Source: Amycolatopsis tolypomycina (GTDB taxonomy: Bacteria > Actinomycetota > Actinomycetes > Mycobacteriales > Pseudonocardiaceae). Taken from it: DNA of 64,000 nucleotides. Below the pieces are notes generated by a model. That model was not told where the DNA came from. It worked only from the letters and a program-made list of their open reading frames with translations, and ran no database searches. Below, one piece after another: positions 35,835-43,505 of this stretch. The position numbers were made by a program, and so were the translations under genes. The stretch spans positions 124,001 to 188,000 of the forward strand of contig NZ_FNSO01000003.1 in the NCBI RefSeq assembly GCF_900105945.1. The letters run 5' to 3'. Position 1 is the stretch's first letter; each line of letters opens with the position of its first letter.

Positions 35835-36212
35835 ATGGTGCTCTCGAAACGGGTCGCCCGCTTCAACCGCGTCGCGACCAACCAGGTTCTCAAGCACGTC
35901 GCCGGCTGGGCGCCCGGCTTCGCCATGGTCGTCCACAAGGGACGGAAGTCCGGCCGCGAGTACCACACGCCGATCAACGTCTTCCGCACGAAGGACGGTT
36001 TCGTCGTCGGGCTGACCTACGGGCCGGAGGCCGACTGGGTGCAGAACGTGCTGGCCGCGGGCGGCTGCACCCTGATCAGCCGGCGGGAAAAAATTCACGT
36101 GCGCGGCGCCGAACTCGTGCACGATGATGCGCGGCGGGCCATGCCGGTCCCGATCCGGCAGTTCCTCGGCTTGATCGACGTCAACGACTTTCTGCTGTTG
36201 AAACGGGAGTAG
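35835..36212 (+). CDS. Deazaflavin (F420)-dependent nitroreductase-family protein
   Basis: 125 residues with the split beta-barrel Ddn-type signature: FAMVVHKGRKSGREYHTPINVFRTKDGFVVGLTYG, then DWVQNVLAAGGCTLISRREKIHVRGAELV. Family members use coenzyme F420H2 to reduce quinones or nitro compounds. No good ribosome site precedes ATG 35835, so a leaderless start is possible. Two bases separate it from the next gene, forming a pair. Confidence 0.85.
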   Translation: MVLSKRVARFNRVATNQVLKHVAGWAPGFAMVVHKGRKSGREYHTPINVFRTKDGFVVGLTYGPEADWVQNVLAAGGCTLISRREKIHVRGAELVHDDARRAMPVPIRQFLGLIDVNDFLLLKRE

Positions 36213-36214
36213 AC

Positions 36215-36742
36215 ATGCTCGAGGGGGAACTCGTCCGGCTGCGCGCACTGGAGCCGGAGGACGCCGAACGGCTGCACCCGTGGACCCACGACGCCGAGGT
36301 CGGCCGGTGGATGATCAACGAACACCCGCTCTCGCTGGCCCAGGTGCGCAAGCGGTGCGAGGAACGCGCGCTCAACACCTACGAGAAGGTCGTCCTCGGC
36401 ATCGAGGCCAAGGCCGAGCGCAAGCTCATCGGCGTCATCGACCTGCGCGACGCCGAGCCCGAACACGGTGAAGCCGAGCTGGACGTCTACATCGGCGACG
36501 CCGAGTTCCGGGGCGGCGGCTACGGCACCGAAGCCCTGCGCCTGATGTGCCGCTACGGCTTCAACGCCATGCGCCTGCACCAGATCACGCTGTGGGTGGT
36601 CGCCGAAAACGAGGCCGCCCGGCACGTCTACCGCAAGATCGGGTTCGTCGAAGAGGGCCGCCACCGCGAATCGTTCATCGACGCCGACGGCGAGCGCCAC
36701 GACATGATCCTGATGAGCATGCTCAAGGGCGAGCTGAAGTAA
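36215..36742 (+). CDS. RimJ/RimL-type GNAT N-acetyltransferase
   Basis: 175 residues. ELVRLRALEPEDAERLHPW is the usual RimL-like start; motif A has ELDVYIGDAEFRGGGYGTEALRLMCRYGF with acetyl-CoA loop RGGGYG, and motif B NEAARHVYRKIGFVEEGRHR. Acetylates an amine on a protein N-terminus, antibiotic or polyamine; target unknown. GGGAG in the end of the preceding gene serves as its ribosome site. A terminator follows at once. Confidence 0.88.
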   Translation: MLEGELVRLRALEPEDAERLHPWTHDAEVGRWMINEHPLSLAQVRKRCEERALNTYEKVVLGIEAKAERKLIGVIDLRDAEPEHGEAELDVYIGDAEFRGGGYGTEALRLMCRYGFNAMRLHQITLWVVAENEAARHVYRKIGFVEEGRHRESFIDADGERHDMILMSMLKGELK

Positions 36743-36774
36743 GGCCGCGCCGCCGGAAGCCCGGCGGCGCGGCC
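36743..36774. terminator. Terminator between GNAT and 5'-nucleotidase genes
   Basis: Perfect 14-bp GC stem (GGCCGCGCCGCCGG and complement) around AAGC, placed between converging genes ending at 36742 and 36784. Confidence 0.82.
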
Positions 36775-36783
36775 TTGGTCGTG

Positions 36784-38475
36784 CTACGGCAGGCGGGTGA
36801 TCCGGTCCGCCGCGGGCGGCGCCAGGTTCGGGTGCGCACCCAGGTAGGCGATCAGCGCGTCGAGGTCCACCGGGCCACCCGACAGGCTGGTGCCCTTGGT
36901 GAACTCGGTGAAGCCGTCCCCGCCGGCGGCGAGGAAGTTGTTCACCGACACGCGGTACGACGCCGCCGGGTCGACCGGCGTGCCGTTGACCGTGATGGCC
37001 GTGATCCGCGAGCCCTGCGGCGCGGACGCCGAGTAGCTGTAGTGCAGCGAGCTCGAGATCTGCAGGAAGCGCGTCACCGTGCCCTGCCACTGCTGCTCCA
37101 GCACGTTCTTCAGGTTCGCGCCGGTCAGGGTGATCGTCTGCATGATGTTGGCGAACGGCTGGACGGTGAACGCCTCGCCGTAGGTCACCACGCCGTCGCC
37201 CTCGCCGTTCGCCGACGATTTGTACGTCAGGTCGGCGCGGATGCCGCCCGGGTTGGTCATCGCGATGACCGCGTTGTTCGACTGCGTGCCCGCGAGCTGC
37301 GCGTCGGCGATGACGTCGCCGAGCGACGACTCACCGGCCGCGTTGCCCGCCGCCGGCAGGTCGGCGGTGATGCTGCCGACCTGCTTGTTCGCGATCGGCG
37401 CGGACTTGGTCTTGGCGTCGGCGATCAGCGCCGCCACGGCCGGGTCCGGGGTGACCGTGCGGGTGACGATCTCGTTGAACGCCTTGGTCTGCGAACGCAC
37501 GACGTCCCGCGTCTTGCGGCTGATCTTCAGGTCGATCACCGACAGCAGCCGACCGAACGACGAGCCCTGGATGACCGGGCGCGGCTGGCCGGCCGGGTCG
37601 TTGATCACGCAGTTGTACTGCTGGTGGCTGTGCCCGGTGAAGAAGGCGTCGACCTTCGGCGTCACCGCGGCCGCGATCGCCGCGGCGGGGCCGGGCCGCA
37701 GCCGGCAGTCGTTCGGGCCCTCGACCTCGGTGCCGTCACCCTGGTGCATCAGCACGACCTGGGCCTTGACGCCGAAGTGGTCGAGCAGGTTCGCGGTCCG
37801 GTTGATCGCTTCGACCTCGTCGCCGAACTTCAGGCCCTTGATGGCCTCCGGCGTGACGACGGTCGGCAGGTCCTTCAGCGTGGCGCCGATGATGCCGATC
37901 GGGACGCCGCCCTCGAACTTCACGGTGAACGGCAACAGCGCGGGCAGGCCGTTGGTGAAGTACACATTGGACCCGATGAACGGGAAGTCCGCACCCTTGA
38001 AGGTCTTCTCGAACTGGCAACCGTCGGTCGGGTGGCAGCCGCCGAACTGCATGCGCTGCAGTTCCTTGTACCCCTCGTCGAACTCGTGGTTGCCGACGAC
38101 GGACGTGCTCACGCCCAGCATGTTCAGGAAGTCGATGGTCGGCTCGTCGTGGAACAGCGCCGAGATCACCGGCGACGCGCCGATGTTGTCGCCGGCGGAC
38201 ACGACGAACGAGTTGGCCACCTGCGCGCGCAGCTGCTTCACGTGCGTGGCCAGGTAGGCGGCCCCGCCGGCGTCCACAGTGGTCCCGTCGGACTGGATGA
38301 CGCGCCCGCTGGAGCCGGACGGCGGTTCCAGGTTGCCGTGCAGGTCGTTGAACCCGATGATCCGGACGTCGGTCGTGGGGTCCGGGCGCTGGCCCGCGGA
38401 CGCGGGTGCGGTGGTCACCGCCGTCGTCGCCAGCGCGGCCGCGGCCAACACCGCGAGCCGGGTCGAAAGCCTCAT
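36784..38475 (-). CDS. Secreted 5'-nucleotidase / bifunctional metallophosphatase
   Basis: 563 residues. Signal peptide (LSTRLAVLAAAALATTAVTTAPASA). Calcineurin-like domain with metal motifs: VRIIGFNDLHGNL, VVSAGDNIGASP, VVGNHEFDEG, FFTGHSHQQYNC. C-terminal 5'-nucleotidase substrate domain (about 360-540) with NPGGIRADL and ITLTGANLKNVLEQQW. Acts outside the cell to release phosphate from nucleotides. ATG 38475 has GGAGGAAAC upstream and starts the signal peptide. Monocistronic, closed by a terminator. Confidence 0.93.
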   Translation of the reverse strand: MRLSTRLAVLAAAALATTAVTTAPASAGQRPDPTTDVRIIGFNDLHGNLEPPSGSSGRVIQSDGTTVDAGGAAYLATHVKQLRAQVANSFVVSAGDNIGASPVISALFHDEPTIDFLNMLGVSTSVVGNHEFDEGYKELQRMQFGGCHPTDGCQFEKTFKGADFPFIGSNVYFTNGLPALLPFTVKFEGGVPIGIIGATLKDLPTVVTPEAIKGLKFGDEVEAINRTANLLDHFGVKAQVVLMHQGDGTEVEGPNDCRLRPGPAAAIAAAVTPKVDAFFTGHSHQQYNCVINDPAGQPRPVIQGSSFGRLLSVIDLKISRKTRDVVRSQTKAFNEIVTRTVTPDPAVAALIADAKTKSAPIANKQVGSITADLPAAGNAAGESSLGDVIADAQLAGTQSNNAVIAMTNPGGIRADLTYKSSANGEGDGVVTYGEAFTVQPFANIMQTITLTGANLKNVLEQQWQGTVTRFLQISSSLHYSYSASAPQGSRITAITVNGTPVDPAASYRVSVNNFLAAGGDGFTEFTKGTSLSGGPVDLDALIAYLGAHPNLAPPAADRITRLP

Positions 38476-38590
38476 GAGTTGTTTCCTCCGATTCGCGCCC
38501 AAGGTCCCCGAACGGGCGCACGGCGGAGGATTCTGCCTCGCGAAGCAGTCACCTACCAGGGTCAAAAGACGGACGTGAAGCGAATGTCAC

Positions 38591-39370
38591 CTAACGGCTT
38601 CCGTCGAGCAGCACCCGCGCGACGAGCTCCGGGTCGTCGTTCATCGGCACGTGCCCGCAGCCCGGCAGCAGCCGCAAGGTGCCGTGCGGCGCGACTTTCC
38701 GCAGGTCGGCGACGCGCGGCCGGGCGAGGATCCGGTCGTGCTCGGCCCAGGCGATGGTCACCGGCACGCCGGTGACCGGCCCGGTGAAGCGGAACCCGCC
38801 CCGCGACTGGGCGGCGGTCGGCTCGAAGCCCGGCGCGCTGGCGAGCGCGTGGGCGTCTTCGACGACGGCGTCGGGCGTGAGCAGCTCGGGCCGTCCGACG
38901 ATCATCCCGGTCAGCGCCCGGCGTCCGGACGCGCTCGCGGCGATGCGGCGCACGACGTGCGGCGGCGTGCGCTGCGCGAGCGCGCGGTGGGCCTTGAGCG
39001 TGGCGATCGCGTAGATCTTCTGGGTCCGGTTCCACAGCCCGGCGGGCGACAACGCCGTGACGCTGCGGACCAGGCCGGCCTGCCCCAGCGCGAGGGACAG
39101 CAGGCCGCCGAGCGAGTTGCCGGCGACGTGCGGGCGGTCGAGCCCGAGCTCGGTGAAGAGCTCCTTGAACATCACCAGCGCGGGCTCGATGCCGTACCCG
39201 CCGGCCGGTTCGGGCGACTCGCCGAAGCCGGGCAGGTCGACGGCGATGACGTCGCGATGGGCCGCGAGCAGCGGAAACACCGGCGCCCACGCCTGACGGC
39301 GGTGGCCGATGCCGTGGATCAGCACCAGCGGTTCGCCCCGGCCCGCGCGGTCGTAGACAACGTCGTCCAT
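38591..39370 (-). CDS. Alpha/beta-hydrolase fold protein
   Basis: 259 residues. Oxyanion motif LIHGIGHRR, nucleophile Ser86 in HVAGNSLGG, acid near IAWAEHDRIL, and His240 in LLPGCGHVPMND. No signal peptide. Esterase, lactonase or haloperoxidase-like activity is possible; the substrate is unknown. It starts 39 bases after the end of the Gfo/Idh gene on the same strand, so the two may be co-transcribed. Confidence 0.88.
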   Translation of the reverse strand: MDDVVYDRAGRGEPLVLIHGIGHRRQAWAPVFPLLAAHRDVIAVDLPGFGESPEPAGGYGIEPALVMFKELFTELGLDRPHVAGNSLGGLLSLALGQAGLVRSVTALSPAGLWNRTQKIYAIATLKAHRALAQRTPPHVVRRIAASASGRRALTGMIVGRPELLTPDAVVEDAHALASAPGFEPTAAQSRGGFRFTGPVTGVPVTIAWAEHDRILARPRVADLRKVAPHGTLRLLPGCGHVPMNDDPELVARVLLDGSR

Positions 39371-39408
39371 GGCCCGAGGGTAGCCGAATCTGCGACCACC
39401 GGTAACAG

Positions 39409-40488
39409 TTACTTTGCGTCCAGTTCGATCCGGGTGCCGCTGTCGGCCGACCGCTGGACGGCGTCGAGCACCCGGTGCACTCCCACGGCGTGCGCGAAGT
39501 CCGGCAGGTCGCCCTTGAGGTGGCGGGCGTAGGCGTGCGCGACGTTGTACGACGGCTCGGCGCTGCGGCCGGCCAGCTGCGGCAGCTCGTACCGCGCGGG
39601 CACGGTGAGCTTCTCGAGCGTGCCGGTGCGGCTGCCGCGCAGCGTCAGCTTCGCGATCCAGAACAGCGGGTCCGCGGCCTCGACGACCAGCGTGCCCTCG
39701 GTGCCGTTGATCTCCCAGTGGAAGTTCGTGGCCGGCGACGTCCCGCCACGCAGGTGCAGCGACGCGACCGCACCGCCGGCCAGCACGCCGGTGACGGCGA
39801 TCTGGTCCGGCGCGGTCATCTCCACGGACTCGCCGGTGACCTCGTCACGCACCCGCGGCCGGACGGTCGCCATCGTCGCGGACAGCTCGGCGAAGCCGCC
39901 GAGGACCATGGCCACCGTGTCGACGGTGTGCGCGAACGGGATGGTCAGCATCGTCGCCCCGCCCGCGGGGTGCAGCTGGTAGTCGCGGCCGGCCCGCACG
40001 CTCGGCCCCCAGTTGGCGCCGGACGCGATCAGCGACGTCGAAAGCACGCGGCCGACGTAACCGTCCTTGATGAGGTCACGCAGGTAGCGCAACGCCGGCG
40101 CCGACCGCCCCTGGAGGCCGACCGCGGTCGTCTTCTCCCTGGCGGCTTCGGCCAGCGCCTCGGTTTCGGCCAGGCTGACGCCCAGCGGCCACTCGCTCAG
40201 CACCTGCTTGCCGGCGGCCAGCGCGGGCTCGATGAGCGCCCGGTGCTCGGGCACCTTCACGGCGACCACCACGAGGTCGACCTCGGGGTGCCGGGCGAGC
40301 TCCCCGGCGTCGCCGAAGGTCAGCGGCACGCCGTACTTTTCGCCGGCCACCCGCGCCGAGTCCGCGCTGCTGCCGCTGAGCGCGCGGAGTTCGTAGCCGT
40401 CCACCGCGGCCAGCGCGGGCACGTGCGCGGTCGCGGCCCAGCCGCCGTTCGCGCTGAGCCCGACGATGCCGACCCGGACCGGTGCCAT
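39409..40488 (-). CDS. Gfo/Idh/MocA-family oxidoreductase
   Basis: 359 residues. N-terminal NAD(P) fold VRVGIVGLSANGGWAATAHVPAL and the family motif VKVPEHRALIEPALAAGKQVLSEWP (Glu in place of the usual Lys-Pro segment EKP). C-terminal alpha/beta domain (about 130-340) with the AHTVDTV block. Similar to yeast Gal80-like and fungal-type members that act on sugar derivatives or xenobiotics. The altered EKP motif (SEWP) may mean a regulatory or atypical activity. ATG 40488 with AAGGA upstream. Confidence 0.85.
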   Translation of the reverse strand: MAPVRVGIVGLSANGGWAATAHVPALAAVDGYELRALSGSSADSARVAGEKYGVPLTFGDAGELARHPEVDLVVVAVKVPEHRALIEPALAAGKQVLSEWPLGVSLAETEALAEAAREKTTAVGLQGRSAPALRYLRDLIKDGYVGRVLSTSLIASGANWGPSVRAGRDYQLHPAGGATMLTIPFAHTVDTVAMVLGGFAELSATMATVRPRVRDEVTGESVEMTAPDQIAVTGVLAGGAVASLHLRGGTSPATNFHWEINGTEGTLVVEAADPLFWIAKLTLRGSRTGTLEKLTVPARYELPQLAGRSAEPSYNVAHAYARHLKGDLPDFAHAVGVHRVLDAVQRSADSGTRIELDAK

Positions 40489-40656
40489 GAGCGTTCCTTT
40501 CGTTGCCTGCACGGTGCCTTTCAAGAATTCCGACGTGCCGAGCGTCGTGCTCATTCCCGCATCCGCGCAAGCAGCATCCGGTTATGTCCCCCATGACTTC
40601 GGTAACACCGGCTCCGGCGGCACCGATGTGGAGGCATTCCGACATGTGGGGGAAAG

Positions 40657-40779
40657 ATGGGCATCGAGGTCGTCGTCCTCGTCGTGCTGGCGGTCGTCGT
40701 CCTGCTCATCGGGGGCACGGTGTTCGGTGCCTGGCACGCCGAACGCGGCGACGACCGCGACGACGACCCGCACCCCTGA
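40657..40779 (+). CDS. 40-residue single-helix membrane protein
   Basis: A frame too short for most gene finders: MGIEVVVLVVLAVVVLLIGG, then a turn and a charged tail (ERGDDRDDDPHP). One membrane helix with an acidic cytoplasmic or external end. A GGGGGAAAG run immediately precedes the ATG, an excellent ribosome site. Divergent from the Gfo/Idh gene and 94 bases before the VanZ-like gene. Function unknown. Confidence 0.6.
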   Translation: MGIEVVVLVVLAVVVLLIGGTVFGAWHAERGDDRDDDPHP

Positions 40780-40872
40780 CCGATCGGCCGCGCGCGGGTC
40801 GGCCGAGTGGCCGAGGGACGCGGGCTCATCGACCGAAGCGGCACCCCCGGCAAGATCCATAACGTCGGTGGC

Positions 40873-41499
40873 ATGACGAACGCACAGGTCACCGCCCTGC
40901 AGTACGGCTTCATCGCCTTCCTCGCGCTGTGGTCCGTGGTGCTGGTGCCGCAGCTGATCACCCAGCTCGCCCGGCACGGCGGCCTGCGCCTGCGCGGGCT
41001 CGTGTCGACGGCGGCGGTGCTGCTCTACGGCTGCATGACGCTCGCGGTCGTCTTCCTGCCGCTGCCGGGCCCCGGCACCCGCCGGCTCGTCCAGACCGTG
41101 CAGCTGCACCCCTTCCAGTGGATCGCCGACATCCACACGGAGCTGCTCAAGCACGGCGGGACCTGGTTCACGACGCAGACGTTCCAGCAGGCTTGCCTGA
41201 ACGTGCTGCTGTTCGTGCCGCTCGGGGTGTTCGCGCGGATCCTCTGGCGCCGCGGCCTGACGGGCACCGCGCTGATCGGCTTCACGGCGTCACTGCTCAT
41301 CGAGATCACGCAGCTCACGGCGAACTTCGGCACGGCGCCGTACGTCTACCGCATCTTCGACGTCGACGACCTCATGAACAACACGTTCGGTGCCGTCGTC
41401 GGCTGGGTGTTCGGCGCGCTGCTGCTGACGCTCCTGCGTTCACCGGTCGACGTGCAGCCGGCCCGGCGCGAGCGGGTCCACTTCGCCGAGACGCGCTAG
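40873..41499 (+). CDS. VanZ-like family membrane protein
   Basis: 208 residues with five hydrophobic helices. The VanZ-like signature is present: NVLLFVPLGVFARILW, then TASLLIEITQLTANFG and the end of the core FDVDDLMNNTFGAVVGWVFG. VanZ-like proteins are linked to envelope or lipoglycopeptide tolerance, without a proven reaction. ATG 40873 lacks a strong site; the upstream open frame to 40807 is less likely. Its C-terminal 60 bases overlap a possible small antisense gene. Confidence 0.88.
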   Translation: MTNAQVTALQYGFIAFLALWSVVLVPQLITQLARHGGLRLRGLVSTAAVLLYGCMTLAVVFLPLPGPGTRRLVQTVQLHPFQWIADIHTELLKHGGTWFTTQTFQQACLNVLLFVPLGVFARILWRRGLTGTALIGFTASLLIEITQLTANFGTAPYVYRIFDVDDLMNNTFGAVVGWVFGALLLTLLRSPVDVQPARRERVHFAETR

Positions 41500-41616
41500 C
41501 CGGGCTTTCCGCTGCAGGGCGGCCCGCTTGGCGGCCCGCCGGTCTTCCAGGACGACGACGAGCGCGGCCACGGCCAGTACCAGCGCGACCAGCCCGAGGA
41601 CGATCGGAAGCTGCAC
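41440..41616 (-). CDS. 58-residue single-helix membrane protein, overlapping vanZ-like gene
   Basis: From GTG 41616, preceded by GAGGAGGATTTT: a hydrophobic helix (LPIVLGLVALVLAVAALVVV), then a very basic tail (EDRRAAKRAALQRKARLARL). The strong ribosome site and helix argue for a real gene; the 60-base tail-to-tail overlap with the VanZ-like coding region argues some caution. Function unknown. Confidence 0.5.
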   Translation of the reverse strand: MQLPIVLGLVALVLAVAALVVVLEDRRAAKRAALQRKARLARLGEVDPLAPGRLHVDR

Positions 41617-41732
41617 AAAATCCTCCTCGGTACGGCGCTGTGCGGGAGATCACACAGGTTACGCAGGTCAGTACCGAATCCGCTACCCCATGCAACAGAG
41701 CGGCCGTCCGGGATCGACCGGACACTGGAGCG

Positions 41733-42293
41733 GTGCGCATCCGACCCACGAAGGACCAGCTGGCCGCCGCCCACAACACCACCATCCCCGACGTCATCGC
41801 CCCCGGCCTCGACGTCCTCTTCTGCGGCATCAACCCCGGCCTCTACTCCGGCGCGCTCGGCCGGCACTTCGCCCGCCCCGGCAACCGCTTCTGGCCCGCC
41901 CTCCACCAGGGCGGCTTCACGCCGCGCCGCTACGACCCCGACGAGCAGGAGAAGCTGCTCGACCTCCGCCTCGGCATCACGAACGTCGTCGCCCGGACGA
42001 CAGCCCGCGCCGACGAGCTCACCGGCGACGAGCTGCGCGAAGGCGGCCGGATCCTGGCCGCGAAGGTGCTCGAGTACCGGCCCCGGTGGCTGGCCGTCGT
42101 CGGGATCACCGCCTACCGGACCGCGTTCGGCTTCCCGAAGGCGCGCGTGGGGCCGCAGGAGCACCGGATCGGCGACACCCGGGTGTGGGTGCTGCCGAAC
42201 CCGAGCGGGCTCAACGCGCACTGGACGCCGGCCGGGCTGGCGGCGGAATTCGCCCTCCTGCGGACCGCATCCGCCGACTGTCGAAATCGTTGA
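41733..42293 (+). CDS. mug: Mismatch-specific uracil/thymine DNA glycosylase (Mug/TDG family)
   Basis: 186 residues from GTG 41733. Active-site motif VLFCGINPGLYSGALGRHFARPGNRFWPAL corresponds to the Mug GINPG block; the DNA-insertion motif is PNPSGLNAHW. It removes uracil or damaged pyrimidines mispaired with G, starting base-excision repair. The motif carries Asn in INPG as in Mug. GGAG lies only two bases from the GTG, so the exact start is uncertain. Single gene. Confidence 0.9.
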   Translation: MRIRPTKDQLAAAHNTTIPDVIAPGLDVLFCGINPGLYSGALGRHFARPGNRFWPALHQGGFTPRRYDPDEQEKLLDLRLGITNVVARTTARADELTGDELREGGRILAAKVLEYRPRWLAVVGITAYRTAFGFPKARVGPQEHRIGDTRVWVLPNPSGLNAHWTPAGLAAEFALLRTASADCRNR

Positions 42294-42560
42294 ACGCAGC
42301 GCGGGCCACCCTCAGTAGCGCCGACTAGCCCATCCGGCCCCGCACCGTCCGGCCGAGCCACCTCGCCAAGATCGACTTCTACGGAAAGTTTGCTGTGACC
42401 GGCGGATTGGGCCATGAGGGGGATTTGGCGTCATGAGCTGCGCAATCGCGACTCGTACCAAGCAGGAGGAGTCACTCCAACCGGTCCCGGCAGGGGGACC
42501 GGGGTGGTCGCCGGAGACGTCCGGCACCCGGGAGCGACGGCGCAGAGACGGAGGCCCGCG

Positions 42561-43346
42561 ATGCACGGCATCGAGCCCACCCGCAGGCCCCCGGGGCCGG
42601 CCGGACCAGGGGGGCGCAGCCTCGGCGTGGCGGTCGTCGACCCCGTCCCGATCTTCCGCGACGGCCTCGCCGCGCTCGTCCACCGCAGCCAGGGGCTGCA
42701 CTGGGCCGGGCAGGCCGCCAGCCACCACGCGGCCCTGCAGCTGTGCGAGCAGGTCAAGCCGGACGTCGTCGTGCTCGACTCCGCCCTCGACCCGAACTGC
42801 CACCTGACCAAGCTGCTGAACGCCGGCGACCCGGCGCTCGTCCTGGTCACCCTGATCCGTGACGCGAATCGCACGCAGCAGTACCTCGCGGCCGCGATCG
42901 CCGCCGGCGCGCACGCGATCGTGCCGCGGTCGATCGATTCACGACGGCTCGCCGAAGCGATCCGGCGGGCGCACAGCGAACGCCGCTACATCGACCCGGC
43001 GCTGGCCGCCCTCACCGCGCGGCCGAAGCGGGCGAGCGCGCCGAAGGGCGACCCGGCCCACGACAGCCCGCCGTCGCCACGCGGCGGTATGCCGCTGTCC
43101 AGGCGCGAGTACCAGGTGCTGCAGCTGGTCGCCGAAGGCCTCGAGAACTCGGCGATCGCGAAGCTGCTGTTCCTGTCCGTCGAGACCGTCCGGACGCACG
43201 TGAAGAGCATCCTGCGCAAGCTTTCCGCCCGGGACCGGACACACGCGGTGACCATCGCCTTCCGCGGCGGGATCCTCATCGCCCGGCCCGAGGACGGCTA
43301 CACCCCGGTGACGGCCGACACAACGGCGATCCCGGGCAGCCGCTGA
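42561..43346 (+). CDS. LuxR-type response regulator with degenerate receiver
   Basis: 261 residues. Receiver-like domain (about 20-140) has AVVDPVPIFRDGLAALV with Asp27-Pro in place of the acidic pair, Asp73 at the phospho-acceptor site (VVVLDS), but Arg (AIVPRSID) where the invariant Lys normally stands, so phosphorylation may be abnormal. C-terminal LuxR helix-turn-helix (about 175-240): LSRREYQVLQLVAEGLENSAIAKLLFLSVETVRTHVKSIL. No kinase gene adjoins. ATG 42561 follows GGAGG. The 267-base gap before it contains no other gene. Confidence 0.88.
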   Translation: MHGIEPTRRPPGPAGPGGRSLGVAVVDPVPIFRDGLAALVHRSQGLHWAGQAASHHAALQLCEQVKPDVVVLDSALDPNCHLTKLLNAGDPALVLVTLIRDANRTQQYLAAAIAAGAHAIVPRSIDSRRLAEAIRRAHSERRYIDPALAALTARPKRASAPKGDPAHDSPPSPRGGMPLSRREYQVLQLVAEGLENSAIAKLLFLSVETVRTHVKSILRKLSARDRTHAVTIAFRGGILIARPEDGYTPVTADTTAIPGSR

Positions 43347-43420
43347 CCCTCGTTCCCCAGGAAGAACCCCACAATCGCGTGGATTTCCGATACTCGGAAG
43401 TGCGGATCTGCTTGCCCTGG

Positions 43421-43458
43421 TTACCCACAGGTAATATCCTGAAGTTACCGGCGAGTAA
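43421..43458. promoter_or_regulatory. Two TTAC-N6-GTAA palindromes before the acyl-CoA dehydrogenase
   Basis: TTACCCACAGGTAA (43421-43434, perfect arms TTACC/GGTAA) and TTACCGGCGAGTAA (43445-43458) stand 24 bases apart, about 50-85 bases before the start. The second has the same GTTAC-N5-AGTAAGG frame as the site before etfD at 14500-14513. Probably operators for the same TetR repressor. Confidence 0.65.
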
Positions 43459-43505
43459 GGCGAACATGTGCCCGGCCGGGGAGCCGAACACATTGGAGTG
43501 ACGAC

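Noticed and set aside
36547..38775. A 742-codon plus-strand frame opposite the 5'-nucleotidase
   Set aside because: Arg-rich antisense translation spanning a terminator and a signal-peptide gene.
39402..39412. GTAACAGTTAC palindrome near the Gfo/Idh stop as another fatty-acid operator
   Set aside because: Arms are in the opposite order from TTAC-N6-GTAA and it lies at a gene end; probably chance.
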